Positions 63,480 to 64,000 of a stretch of 64,000 nt of DNA are shown one piece after another. Origin of the DNA: JAMQKA01 sp031569985 (lineage in GTDB: Bacteria > Bacteroidota > Rhodothermia > Balneolales > Balneolaceae); assembly GCF_031569985.1 (NCBI RefSeq), contig NZ_JAMQKA010000013.1, forward strand, positions 81,509-145,508, written 5' to 3'. Position 1 is the stretch's first letter, and every line of letters starts with the position of its first letter. A model generated the notes under the pieces. It did not search any database, was not told where the DNA came from, and saw nothing but the letters and a program-made list of their open reading frames with translations. The position numbers and the translations under genes are program-made.

Positions 63480-63850
63480 GGATCAAAAGGTCCAAAGTCA
63501 GAAGGTCTAAGGTTGAAAGATGTTGAATCGTTGAGTTGTTTAGATGTTGAAATGTTTAAGCAATTCTTACCTCACAGTGCTTGGTACCGTTCGCTCTGCG
63601 GCGGTATCCTGGTTTGACGCTCTGCGTCGAACGCATCCATATCAACGAGTTTAGCCTGACAATTTGTTCGGAAAAGTGGAATAAGTTCCGAGATTGTGCT
63701 CTATGAGTATCCCTTCGCATAAAGCTTCGGCTATAAACCTTGTGCGAAGTATTGCCGGTGATTTTTAGTGGTAGTTCTTTAGTCCGACTACCGGCGGATT
63801 TCATCGCTGAAAAAATGAACGGCACAAATGAAAGTTTTGCACGTAGGTTA
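63480..63850 (+). repeat. Composite intergenic repeat, copy D (partial, forward)
   Basis: gttgaa/ttgagttg tracts, ttggtaccgttcgctctgcg, atatcaacgagtttagcc, ttcgcataaagcttcggc and a final gctgaaaaaatgaacg follow the order of 28250-28740. The remainder to 64000 shows no gene. Confidence 0.7.
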
Positions 63851-64000
63851 AAATACCCAAACTTAATCATGTAACGCGTTTAGGGGTTAATCTTAAACAG
63901 CTAATGCATGTTTAATACGATTGATGGGTTGATCGTTTTGCCAATTGATGTACTGTAATAGCGTTACAGAGGCTACTTTGCTGATCAATCTAGCTCGCAG

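Noticed and set aside
1..64000. tRNA and rRNA genes
   Set aside because: No cloverleaf with a GGTTCRANYCC-type arm or rRNA-like segment was noticed, but this was a reading by eye and not a covariance search.

Overview
The window looks like chromosomal DNA of a Bacteroidota/Rhodothermota-Balneolota type marine or halophilic bacterium. This is inferred from moderate GC, Bacteroidota-style proteins (an HU-like plus Ig-like DNA-binding protein, a CIO-type cytochrome bd, a compact type IV pilus locus) and many dispersed intergenic repeats. No rRNA, tRNA, CRISPR array, transposase or integrase gene was found.

0-13.3 kb is a type IV pilus locus on the + strand. Two short pilin-like proteins flank an O-antigen-ligase-like membrane protein. 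They are followed by PilC, PilB, a cyclic-nucleotide-binding protein, PilT, a PilM-PilN fusion, a PilO-PilP fusion and a PilQ secretin with a C-terminal SPOR domain. Before it is the tail of a SulP-type transporter.

13.3-28.1 kb is mixed housekeeping. It holds a decayed SLC13 transporter pseudogene, a D-threonine-aldolase/D-serine-dehydratase-like PLP enzyme, a ParA plus ribbon-helix-helix pair, and an ornithine/glycine-lipid operon (OlsB-like, OlsA-like, DinB-like). That operon ends in a three-domain fusion of hydrolase, DedA and ATP-grasp. Next come DoxX and GNAT genes. On the - strand lies the four-gene Anbu operon: ATP-grasp, alpha-E, Anbu proteasome homologue, transglutaminase.

28.1-46.2 kb is bounded by a roughly 1.1-kb repeat present in inverted orientation at both ends. 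Between the copies lie cydA-X-cydB, a nonsense-interrupted gene, a serine hydrolase, and a cassette cluster with three integron attC sites but no integrase in the window (a CALIN). All cassette genes read on the - strand: a HEPN-like protein, a high-GC FAD oxidoreductase next to a glyoxalase remnant, a 1346-aa Cap4-like nuclease/STAND NTPase/TPR protein resembling antiphage sensors, and a PD-(D/E)XK-like protein. Beside it are a 23-bp tandem repeat and an HU/Ig-domain gene.

46.2-53.7 kb holds a carboxymuconolactone-decarboxylase-like gene and then an unrecognised four-gene set on one strand: a large coiled-coil/membrane protein, a soluble 476-aa protein, a lipoprotein that looks like its distant paralogue, and a membrane protein. 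A 234-bp MITE-like element lies inside the set. This and the cassette cluster are the best candidates for undescribed biology.

53.7-64 kb carries a frameshifted NAD-dependent epimerase-like gene, a receiver/thioredoxin-reductase-like fusion without its CxxC, small stress/aromatic-type enzymes, a GlxA-type AraC regulator, a decayed copy of the HU/Ig gene end, a Na/Pi cotransporter with a PhoU-like domain, and three related LuxR-type regulators in tandem.
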